From Lewinellaceae bacterium (GTDB taxonomy: Bacteria; Bacteroidota; Bacteroidia; Chitinophagales; Saprospiraceae), in NCBI GenBank assembly GCA_020636045.1, contig JACJYP010000008.1:1-64000 (forward strand): a DNA stretch of 64,000 bases. The letters are read 5' to 3'. Under the pieces are notes generated by a model. That model saw only the letters and a list, made by a program, of their open reading frames with translations, had not been told where the DNA came from and did no database searches. Made by a program: the position numbers and the translations under genes. This document shows, piece after piece, positions 8,215-17,000 of this stretch. Each line of letters starts with the position of its first letter. Positions within the stretch are counted from its first letter, which is position 1.

Positions 8215-11010
8215 TTATTTTTTAGAAACACCGGATGCACTTGTATTTACCGACAGGTTCAGCGTCGCTTTGATCGCCTGGATGTCGGCGGCCATTTGGG
8301 CGTTTTGTGCTTTTAAATCTTCCACCTCGGCAACCCGGGCTTCGAGTTCGGCGATGCGTTTTTGCTGGGCTTCGATGGTCGCTTGCTGGTCCTGCACCGC
8401 TTTTACCAGCAGCGGCGTGAGTTTTCCGTAATCCACCATCCAGGGGTCGGTGGTGACATCGTCGCCGCCTTTGGATACGGCGCCGGGGTATACTTCGTAC
8501 AGTTGCTGGGCGATAAAACCCGTTTCGGTGTGGCCCGGCGCGGCGCAGAATTCGTAGTCCCGCACCTCGATGCGCATCAGGTCGTCGATGGAAAAACCCG
8601 TCTGCACAATGTTTTGCTTCAGCCGAATATCCGAACTGGTGTTGTAACTAACCGAGTTGGAATTGTTTTGGCGGATGGAGCCGATCTCCGTATCGTCCGG
8701 ACGGTGGAAGGCGATCATGCGGGAGTTGGCGTTGTTGTTGTTGGCTTTGCCCGCCTGGATTTTGAGACCGTTGTAGCGTGTATCGTTGTCGGGGTCAGTC
8801 TGCGTGTTTTTTATAATGGCAACGTAATCCCAACTCCCTAAACCAGAGGCACCGCCTTCTACCTGAAAGCGGGCATGCGGGTCGTTTGTGCCGATGCCGA
8901 CATTGCCATCAACAAATAACTGTGCGTTAGGAATCAGTGTGCTTGGTCCGAGTTTCAAGTTTCCATTTGCATACAACTTAAAAGCTGTATCAGAAGAGTG
9001 ATTGTGGGCAATTTCAAAACGATCATTACTTCTCTGATGTCGCAGTGTCCAATCACTGTTGTCGCTTTCGTCGATAAGACGGATTTCAGGAGAACCGGAA
9101 CCATGAGTTATAAAAAGGCTCCCATTTTGTATGTGTAGCTTCTCAGATGGGGATGTTGTGCCGATGCCGATTTTGCCGTTCGTATGCACAAAAACGCCTT
9201 CGTTGTCGCCATCGCCTGAAAGAAAGTGGCCATTGAGTTGGATGTTTTGCGTGGCGACGTGGTTACCGAGATTGTCTTGCAGGCTGGATAAATTAACCGA
9301 GTTGCCGTCATCTATGCTCAACGTGGTACCACTGAGGCTGAGCATTTGATCGTCGGTGTCGATGGAAGCCAGGTCGACCGAGTTACCGTCCTCAATGCTC
9401 AGGGCTGTACCGCTAAGACTGAGCGTTTGATCGTCCGTATCGGTATCGGTGTCGATGGAAGCCAGGTCGACCGAGTTGCCGCCGTCGATACTCAGCGTGG
9501 TACCGCTAAGGCTGAGTGTTTGATTGTCCGGTATGCCGGTCAGCGCTGAGCCATCCCCGGTGAAGGCAGTAGCGGTAACGGTGCCGTTCACGTCGAGTCG
9601 GGACGCAGGCGATTCTGTACCAATACCCACATTACCGCTCGGTGCAATATTAACCCCTAAAGAGTTGGATAGATTTCCTGTTGCATTTAGTTTGAGAAGG
9701 TTGTCGGAAGTATGCCAGCCTATGATGGCTTTGTTTTCTATAGCATCAAAAAATTGAATAACGGAATTACCTACAGGTCCCTGAATTCGGAGAGCCGGAG
9801 TATTAGCAAATATGTGGATGTTTTCTTGTGGATCTGATGTGCCAATGCCGACAAATCCATTTGATCGCACAAAAACACCTTCATCACCACCATCACCAGA
9901 CAGCCAATTACCATTGAGATTGATATTTTGCGTTGCGACGTGGTTGCCCAAGTTGTCACCGGGCAAGGCGGACAAATCCACGCTATTTCCATCCTCAATA
10001 CTCAGCGTGGTACCGCTGAGGCTGAGTGTTTGATCGTCGGGAATGCCCGTCAGCGCCGAGCCATCACCCATGAAAGCCGTTGCGGTGACCGTGCCGTTTA
10101 CGTCGAGCGCAGTGGCGGGGTTGTTTTTATTGATGCCTACGCCATTGCCGGCGCGGATCAAAAATTGTTTATTGGCTGTCGACTCAAAAAAGGGGTCGGC
10201 ATCATCTGCCCAGACAAACGTGCCATTGTGCATGGCACGGGCAAACCGACCTGCCGCCAATGAATATTCTCCCGCTGCGGTGTTGAATCGCCCCCCTGGC
10301 ACACTCGAAAAGAGCCCGTTGGCGGTATTGGTCTGACCGCCGCTCACGGTCGATGCATGAGCGCTCGCGACATTGACAAACCCACCACTGACGGTGGCAA
10401 AATTTGCGTTACTCGGATTTGCATCACTGTCGCCTGCAATATTCGCTGCGCCACCACCTATCGTGCCGCCATGATCCGTCACCGAGTTGCCATGGTCAGT
10501 GGCATCGATCAGTAATCCGCCAAATGCGGTAGCGCCAGTCACGCCATTGGTAATGTTGTTGAGCCAGGACCCGCCGTTTACGTTTGTACCTGAAATTAAG
10601 CCGTTCTGAACGTATTCCATCCGAAGGACCCGGAGATCGTTTACCCGAAAATCCAGCGCCACATTATCGGTGGTACCGATAAAATTTGTGCCATCCACTG
10701 TGCCGGCATTTCCGTTAAGGCTCCAGCCTGCCACCAGGTTCACCCAACTGTCGCTATCTCGGTACCAGAACGACTCGGTATCAGTATCAAACACCAGCAG
10801 GCCGGTTGCAGGGCTAACGATTGCATCGCGCTGCGCCGTAGTCATCCGTGGAATCAGCAAACCTTTGTCGCTGCTTTTTACATCGAGCATGGCGGAGGGG
10901 TCGGGCGTGGAGTTGTCCTGGTTTATGGCGACCTGGGCGGCGAGTGGCGCGCTCAAGGAAAGGAAGCATAGGAATAATAGCGTACGCATATGGTTGGTTG
11001 TTTTTCTCAT
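8215..11010 (-). CDS. Secreted tail-fibre-type protein with YadA-like head and S74 self-cleaving chaperone (module A, second)
   Basis: 931 residues. N-terminal signal peptide (LLFLCFLSLSAPLAAQ), the shared block AINQDNSTPDPSAMLDVKSSDKG, YadA-like head repeats at about 150-260 (TVSGGFVNVAS, TVSGGQTNTAN, SVPGGRFNTAA), then several copies of a unit of about 27 residues (DDQTLSLSGTTLSIEDGNSVDL), GNVGIGT fibre repeats, and a C-terminal S74 domain from about residue 793. S793 and K798 in SDIRLK have the spacing of the Ser-Lys dyad of endosialidase-type intramolecular chaperones, so cleavage before S793 after trimer folding is predicted. A coiled coil follows (VKAVQDQQATIEAQQKRIAEL). ATG 11010 is used; an internal ATG at 10989 is possible. 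It starts 11 bp after the 11022-13865 gene. No T9SS tail is seen, so the export route is unclear. Confidence 0.85.
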   Translation of the reverse strand: MRKTTNHMRTLLFLCFLSLSAPLAAQVAINQDNSTPDPSAMLDVKSSDKGLLIPRMTTAQRDAIVSPATGLLVFDTDTESFWYRDSDSWVNLVAGWSLNGNAGTVDGTNFIGTTDNVALDFRVNDLRVLRMEYVQNGLISGTNVNGGSWLNNITNGVTGATAFGGLLIDATDHGNSVTDHGGTIGGGAANIAGDSDANPSNANFATVSGGFVNVASAHASTVSGGQTNTANGLFSSVPGGRFNTAAGEYSLAAGRFARAMHNGTFVWADDADPFFESTANKQFLIRAGNGVGINKNNPATALDVNGTVTATAFMGDGSALTGIPDDQTLSLSGTTLSIEDGNSVDLSALPGDNLGNHVATQNINLNGNWLSGDGGDEGVFVRSNGFVGIGTSDPQENIHIFANTPALRIQGPVGNSVIQFFDAIENKAIIGWHTSDNLLKLNATGNLSNSLGVNIAPSGNVGIGTESPASRLDVNGTVTATAFTGDGSALTGIPDNQTLSLSGTTLSIDGGNSVDLASIDTDTDTDDQTLSLSGTALSIEDGNSVDLASIDTDDQMLSLSGTTLSIDDGNSVNLSSLQDNLGNHVATQNIQLNGHFLSGDGDNEGVFVHTNGKIGIGTTSPSEKLHIQNGSLFITHGSGSPEIRLIDESDNSDWTLRHQRSNDRFEIAHNHSSDTAFKLYANGNLKLGPSTLIPNAQLFVDGNVGIGTNDPHARFQVEGGASGLGSWDYVAIIKNTQTDPDNDTRYNGLKIQAGKANNNNANSRMIAFHRPDDTEIGSIRQNNSNSVSYNTSSDIRLKQNIVQTGFSIDDLMRIEVRDYEFCAAPGHTETGFIAQQLYEVYPGAVSKGGDDVTTDPWMVDYGKLTPLLVKAVQDQQATIEAQQKRIAELEARVAEVEDLKAQNAQMAADIQAIKATLNLSVNTSASGVSKK
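9337..10020. repeat. 684-bp block identical to 12219-12902
   Basis: By eye every base from 9337 to 10020 matches 12219 to 12902 (constant offset 2882), while the DNA on both sides differs. The block covers DDQTLSLSG units and a GNVGIGTESP fibre segment of two neighbouring S74 genes. Such identity inside otherwise diverged paralogues points to recent duplication or gene conversion. Confidence 0.85.
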
Positions 11011-11021
11011 AATTTGAATAG

Positions 11022-13865
11022 TTACTTTTTGTCGGAAATGTGGTTTTCTGTTGTTGATTGTTGGGTCTGTTGTAAAGCGGCTTCGAGTTTTGCGAAGCGA
11101 TTTTCAAAAGCAGCGTTTTGTGTTTTGAGCGCTTCAATCTCCTGTTTCTGCGCCTCAATGAGGGTTTGCTGATCTTGCACCGCTTTTACCAGCAGCGGTG
11201 TGAGTTTTCCGTAATCCACCATCCAGGGGTCGGTTTGCACATCGTCGCCGCCTTTGGATACGGCTCCAGGGTACACCTCGTACAGTTGCTGGGCGATGAA
11301 GCCCGTTTCGGTCTGGCCCGGCGCGGCGCGGAATTCGTAATCCCGCACTTCGATGCGCATCAGGTCTTCGATGGAAAAGCCTGTGGCTACGATGTTTCGC
11401 TTTAGCCTAATATCCGAACTGGTGTTGTAACTAACCGAGTTGGAATTGTTTTGGCGGACAGAGCCGATCTCCGTATTGTCGGAACGGTGAAAGGCGATCA
11501 TGCGGGAGTTGGCGTTGTTGTTGTTGAGTTTGCCTGCCTGGATTTTGAGACCGTTGTAACGTGTATCGTTATCGGGGTCAGTCTGCGTGTTTTTTATAAT
11601 GGCAACGTAATCCCCCCCCCCTGAACCGGAGGCACCGCCTTCTACCTGAAAGCGGACATTCGGGTCGTTTGTGCCGATGCCGACTTTGCCAGTAAAATTT
11701 GCACTTCCGGCGACAGTAAGCTTATTGGTTGGAGCGGTTGTGCCGATTCCAACATCACCATTGTTTTGGATCGTCATTTTGACGTTGATATCGGAGCCAG
11801 AATTACTCTTCGTGGCAAAGTGAAGATGCCCCGGGGTGCCACTTCCTATTGTTTCGTGGACAATAGCAGCGCCGACATTACTGCTGTTAATCGAGTTCGA
11901 GAAACCAATACCAACTCCATTACCGCTTGTGCCGACTGAACTCCGAAAAACTGCACTGAGTTCCGAAATATCAACTGTGTTGCTGTCCAAAAGCGCATTG
12001 CCACTGCCGACCACATTGAGAAGATGCCTAGGATTGTTCGTGCCGATGCCGACCTCGCCAGTTGTATCTACGAATACCCCTTCGCTGTCGCCATCGCCGG
12101 AAAGGTAGTTGCCGTTGAGATTTAGATTTTGTGTGGCGGTGTGATTGCCGAGGTTGTCTTGCAGGTTAGATAAATTAACCGAGTTGCCACCGTCTATGCT
12201 CAGGATTGTACCGCTAAAGCTGAGCATTTGATCGTCGGTGTCGATGGAAGCCAGGTCGACCGAGTTACCGTCCTCAATGCTCAGGGCTGTACCGCTAAGA
12301 CTGAGCGTTTGATCGTCCGTATCGGTATCGGTGTCGATGGAAGCCAGGTCGACCGAGTTGCCGCCGTCGATACTCAGCGTGGTACCGCTAAGGCTGAGTG
12401 TTTGATTGTCCGGTATGCCGGTCAGCGCTGAGCCATCCCCGGTGAAGGCAGTAGCGGTAACGGTGCCGTTCACGTCGAGTCGGGACGCAGGCGATTCTGT
12501 ACCAATACCCACATTACCGCTCGGTGCAATATTAACCCCTAAAGAGTTGGATAGATTTCCTGTTGCATTTAGTTTGAGAAGGTTGTCGGAAGTATGCCAG
12601 CCTATGATGGCTTTGTTTTCTATAGCATCAAAAAATTGAATAACGGAATTACCTACAGGTCCCTGAATTCGGAGAGCCGGAGTATTAGCAAATATGTGGA
12701 TGTTTTCTTGTGGATCTGATGTGCCAATGCCGACAAATCCATTTGATCGCACAAAAACACCTTCATCACCACCATCACCAGACAGCCAATTACCATTGAG
12801 ATTGATATTTTGCGTTGCGACGTGGTTGCCCAAGTTGTCACCGGGCAAGGCGGACAAATCCACGCTATTTCCATCCTCAATACTCAGCGTGGTACCGCTG
12901 AGATTGAGCGTTTGATCGTCTGTGTCGGTATCTGTGTCGATGGAGGCCAGGTCGACCGAGTTGCCGTCTTCGATACTCAGGGTAGTACCGCTGAGGCTGA
13001 GTGTCTGGTCGTCGTACAAGCTGGTAAGGGCAGTTCCGTCTGCAAAAAAGAGCGTATCAATGTAGTTCAGGTTGGTCGTCCCTTCCGGTGTAGTCGGGTC
13101 TGTTAGGTAATGAATGACGCAATCAGACAGGTAAATTTTAAAATTGTAATCCCGATCGGGATTTTCCGAAGCCATCCCTTCTGCATATGCGTTAAGGTAA
13201 CTCACATACCAATCAAAGCCATCCGGATCGATGAAATTTATAGTGTAAATCTCACCCGCTGTAAGATAAATGCTATCAACCGGAATATCCGTACCGTGCC
13301 ATCCTTGGCCCCAAACTTCATTTATATTTTTTTCATAAAGCAAAGTCCCGTTCGTGCCTTCACCCTGATAAAACCTGAAAGTGCCGTTATCAAAAACATC
13401 TCCAAGGGCATCTGATATTCTAATCTCTACTCTGGTAAAGTAACCATCGGATTGGGCTGTAAAAGACTGCCATTCATCAAGGACGAGCGAGCTTAGCGTT
13501 ACCAGAGTATGATTCGCATCTAAAAAACTGTTCTGGTAACAAGTATCGTTTAGCAGTAGTCCTTTCTGCAGGAAATTGCTTCCAAGTAATTCAACCCAAG
13601 CCAAAGAATCTCTAAACCAAAAACTCTCCGTGTCCGTATCAAACACTAATAAGCCCGTAGCCGGGTTGGCAACGGCCGCGCGCTGGGCCGTGCTCAGGCG
13701 CGGCACCAACATGCCTTTGTCGCTGCTCTTTACATCGAGCATAGCCGATGGGTCGGGCGCGGAGTTGTCCTGGTTGATGGCAACCTGTGCCGATAATTGT
13801 TCGGCAAGAAAAAAGCTACAAAACAACAGGACATACAATTGATATAGATTCCGTTTTTGCATCAT
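11022..13865 (-). CDS. Secreted tail-fibre-type protein with S74 self-cleaving chaperone (module A, first)
   Basis: 947 residues. Signal peptide (LYVLLFCSFFLAEQLSAQ), the common AINQDNSAPDPSAMLDVKSSDKG block, and at about 120-250 a domain with FRFYQGEGTNGTLLYEK that is shared with the 1-1434 protein. Then DDQTLSLSG units, fibre repeats (GNVGIGTESP, GEVGIGTNNP) and a C-terminal S74 domain. S817 and K822 of SDIRLK form the predicted Ser-Lys dyad. The last 50 residues are a coiled coil ending in NHISDKK. First gene of the module A operon, 135 bp downstream of the tandem 21-bp repeats. A G10 homopolymer on the coding strand (11612-11621, residue about 749) sits before the S74 domain and is in frame here. 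The two following genes are 11 and 6 bp apart, so all three are probably co-transcribed. Confidence 0.85.
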   Translation of the reverse strand: MMQKRNLYQLYVLLFCSFFLAEQLSAQVAINQDNSAPDPSAMLDVKSSDKGMLVPRLSTAQRAAVANPATGLLVFDTDTESFWFRDSLAWVELLGSNFLQKGLLLNDTCYQNSFLDANHTLVTLSSLVLDEWQSFTAQSDGYFTRVEIRISDALGDVFDNGTFRFYQGEGTNGTLLYEKNINEVWGQGWHGTDIPVDSIYLTAGEIYTINFIDPDGFDWYVSYLNAYAEGMASENPDRDYNFKIYLSDCVIHYLTDPTTPEGTTNLNYIDTLFFADGTALTSLYDDQTLSLSGTTLSIEDGNSVDLASIDTDTDTDDQTLNLSGTTLSIEDGNSVDLSALPGDNLGNHVATQNINLNGNWLSGDGGDEGVFVRSNGFVGIGTSDPQENIHIFANTPALRIQGPVGNSVIQFFDAIENKAIIGWHTSDNLLKLNATGNLSNSLGVNIAPSGNVGIGTESPASRLDVNGTVTATAFTGDGSALTGIPDNQTLSLSGTTLSIDGGNSVDLASIDTDTDTDDQTLSLSGTALSIEDGNSVDLASIDTDDQMLSFSGTILSIDGGNSVNLSNLQDNLGNHTATQNLNLNGNYLSGDGDSEGVFVDTTGEVGIGTNNPRHLLNVVGSGNALLDSNTVDISELSAVFRSSVGTSGNGVGIGFSNSINSSNVGAAIVHETIGSGTPGHLHFATKSNSGSDINVKMTIQNNGDVGIGTTAPTNKLTVAGSANFTGKVGIGTNDPNVRFQVEGGASGSGGGDYVAIIKNTQTDPDNDTRYNGLKIQAGKLNNNNANSRMIAFHRSDNTEIGSVRQNNSNSVSYNTSSDIRLKRNIVATGFSIEDLMRIEVRDYEFRAAPGQTETGFIAQQLYEVYPGAVSKGGDDVQTDPWMVDYGKLTPLLVKAVQDQQTLIEAQKQEIEALKTQNAAFENRFAKLEAALQQTQQSTTENHISDKK
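11612..11621 (-). repeat. G10 homopolymer inside an S74 gene
   Basis: Ten C on the plus strand, read as ten G in the gene and encoding Gly-Gly-Gly. The paralogue at 8215-11010 has ordinary codons at this site (GLGSWDY), so the tract is not required by the protein family. Slippage by one base would cut the protein off before its S74 domain. Confidence 0.75.
12219..12902. repeat. 684-bp block identical to 9337-10020
   Basis: Second copy of the block described at 9337-10020. The match breaks exactly where the DDQTLSLSG units on either side begin to differ, so these short units may have served as recombination sites. Confidence 0.85.
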
Positions 13866-13970
13866 TGTGTTCAGATTTTTTATTTGAAAAATTGTACGAT
13901 CAAGGGACTACCCGTGTCTGGCAACACAGGTGTCAGATTCAATCTTGAAAACTTGAGTAAAAGGATATTG

Positions 13971-14041
13971 CAAAGGTGGCGGCATCAGCACGCGCCGTGT
14001 TTTTGGCTCTGTTCCAAATGTTTTCGAATTTGTTCCAAATG
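13971..14041 (-). promoter_or_regulatory. Tandem 21-bp operator plus -7 element (module A)
   Basis: Two 21-bp repeats, 14000-14020 and 14021-14041, agree at 17 of 21 positions and both end in GTTCCAAATG on the plus strand. After a 21-bp spacer comes CACCTTTG on the minus strand (13971-13978), a TAnnTTTG-like box with C in place of the first T. The S74 gene starts about 105 nt later. Spacing is the same as in module B. Apart from this, 13866-14073 holds nothing I recognise. Confidence 0.65.
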
Positions 14042-14073
14042 CCGGGAAAGAGCGCCCTGGAAAGGGCGAAAGC

Positions 14074-17000
14074 CTATTTTTTAAGGCTGCTGGGCGATTG
14101 GCCGAAGACTTCGGCGAAGGAGGTGGAGAAATGCGCCAGGTTGCGATAACCGACTTCATAACTCACTTCTGTAACGGTCATTTCGGTGGTGAGCAACAAA
14201 TGTCGCGCCTTCTGCAAGCGGGCGGATCGGATAAAGTAGCCAGCCGATTTACCGGTGAGCGCGGTTATCTTCCGATGCAATTGGGTACGGCTCATGCCCA
14301 GTGCATTGCACAGTTCAGGCACACCAAAATTTTCTTCTTGCATGTGCGCATCCAACGCGGCCTGTGCTTTTTGCATGAAGGCATCCTCCAGTTTCAAGTC
14401 GCGCTGCGCCTTAAGTTTTGTGTCCCGCGCAACCGCGTCCCGGACATAGCGCGCTTGCAATTTTTGGCGCAGTTCGAGCAAGTTGCGCAAATGAATTAAT
14501 AGCTCGGTTCTATCGAAGGGTTTGGACAAGTAAACATCGGCTCCGCGTTTCAGACCTTTAAGACGGGAGTCGCGGTCAGCTTTTGCCGTGAGCAATACCA
14601 TGGGAATATGGCTCGTGCGCTCATCGTTTTTCAGGGTGTTGACTACTTCGAAGCCGTCTTTTAGCGGCATCATTACATCGCTTATTATCAGGTCCGGTAC
14701 CGTTTCCAAGGCGCTTTCGATACCCTCTTGTCCGTTTTGGGCCGTCTGGATATTGTAGTTGCCTTCAAGGCAAGTCCGGATATACTGGAGTACGTCCGCG
14801 TTGTCTTCGATTATCAGCACGGAAGGCCGTTCTTCATTTTGATGCTCAATGGAGCGTATGTTTTGGCTTTCAGCACTTGCATCGGAATCCGCTATCTGGG
14901 AATGGGCCAGTGTGTTTGTCATGGCCTTTATTTGCCAGACAGGCAGAACGACCACAAATTCAGTCCATTTTCCAGGCTGGCTTCGAACGGCCAGTGCACC
15001 CTTCATCAGCAGCACCAGTTCTTTTACCAAGGCAAGGCCAATACCGGAGCCGCCGGCTTCATTGGTCGGCGCTTGGTAGAACCGGTCGAAAACACTAGGG
15101 AGCTGATCAGCGGGGATACCACTTCCGGTATCGCGTACGGCAATTGCCACCCAACTATCCCATTTTGCATCCGGAGGTGGTGTAACGGCCCGGTAGTGTT
15201 TGGCATTGAGCGCTGTTTGCCAATCGGATTCCAACTTTAGGGACAGGACAATAGTGCCATTATCCTCTGAAAATTTGATGGCATTGGAAAGCAGGTTGTA
15301 CAGGATGGTTTGCACCTGATCTTTATCTATGGCCATAGGTATAGCGGCTACATTGCTTTCAAACAGCAATTGAATATCCCGGGAAGCCACCAGCGATTCG
15401 AAGCCGCCGAGCAGGTACTTCGCAAAGGGCACCAGATCGGCTTGCACGGGTTGCAGCGTCAGGGCATGCGCCTCAACCCTGGCCATATCCAGCAGTTGAT
15501 TGACCAGTTGCAGAAGATTTGTGCCGTTGCGTTCGATCAATGCCCCGGCCTGCCGGAGTTTTGCCAAAGGCGTGTCAACTGTAAATTGTTTTATTTCTCC
15601 GGCCATACCCAAAATTACCGTCAAGGGCGTTCGAAACTCATGGGTTATATTGGCGTATATCCTCGATTTAAAGTGATTGATCTCCTTCAAACGCCTGTTT
15701 TCCACCAGGGCCAGTTGTTGCCGTAATTGGTACCGATAAAAGAAAAAGACTGCCCCACCCAAACTGGACGCATAAAGCAGATATGCCCACCAAGTTCGGT
15801 ACCAAGGGGGTAGCACCGTGATCTTCAGGGATGTCGGCGTATCGCTCCATACCCCGTCGCTGTTACAGGCTTTTACGATAAAGGTATACTTGCCGGGTGG
15901 GAGGTTGAGGTAGTTTGCCTGGGGATCGGTCGTGGTGTGCGCCCATTCGCGTTCGGCACCTTGCAGGTAATATTGAAAGCGGTTTTTAGCAGGAATAGAA
16001 TATTCAAGCGCCGAGAGCTGCAGGGTAATACTGTTTTGTGAAAACAACAATTTGATAGCTGGTGTATATTCGATCTCCTGGTTTAATATACCAGTTGAAT
16101 CGCCATATTTTACAGGTTCGCCATTGACATTCAGCCCGGTAATTCGAACAGGCGGTGGTACAGGGTTATCGACAAACTCGCTTGGGTGAAAAGTAACCAG
16201 CCCGCGTAAACTTCCAAAGAACATTGTCCCGTCTTTCCTTTTGGCGTAAGCCCGTAAATTAAACTCGTTTATCGGCAAGCCATCCTCTACCGTAAAATTT
16301 CGGACTGACCCGGTTTCGGGGTTAAACCGCATCAGTCCGTAGTTGGTACTCAGCCACAAGTTGTTTTCGGCATCGGCCAAAATACCGTAGATAACATCAT
16401 CGGATAGGCCGGTGCGGGTGTTGTAGTGCGTGAACGTTAGGGTACGGGTATCCAGACGGCTCAATCCGCCACCCAGGGTACCGATCCAAAGCAGCCGCGG
16501 GTGCCGGGGATCAGTGAGCAAAGATGTGACGATGTCATATTGAATTGTCTGATGCCGGCCTGCGGTGGCCTGGTATAGTTTAAACTGAAAGTTATCGCCA
16601 GTCGGAACGCCGCGCAGCAGGCCTTGCTTGCTCGCTATCCACCAATTGCCATCCGGGTCCTGTACCAGGCCATACGGCCAGATTCGGGTGGAAATTGAAT
16701 AATCAAAGACAGCATATTCCAGGGTTTTCAAGTCAATCCGGATCAATTGAGTTACGGTGGCTACCCACATCACATTCCGCTTGTCTATTGCCGAGGCGAA
16801 GAACGTTGGAAACTCAACCGGGATATGCAGAACCCTTTTCCAACTATTGTCAGCCTCAGCGGTACAAAAAAGCACAAGTTTGTTCTTGTCCAAAATAGCA
16901 ACTACCCAGTGCCGGCCGCTTAGATCGACATGCGTTCTGGTAAAACCGTTTATTGCCCCCATAAAGGGGAAATCGGCAAACTGAAACTGCGGGGAAAACT

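Noticed and set aside
13971..14041. CRISPR interpretation of the 21-bp tandem repeats
   Set aside because: Only two copies, no spacers between them, no cas genes; position and spacing fit an operator.
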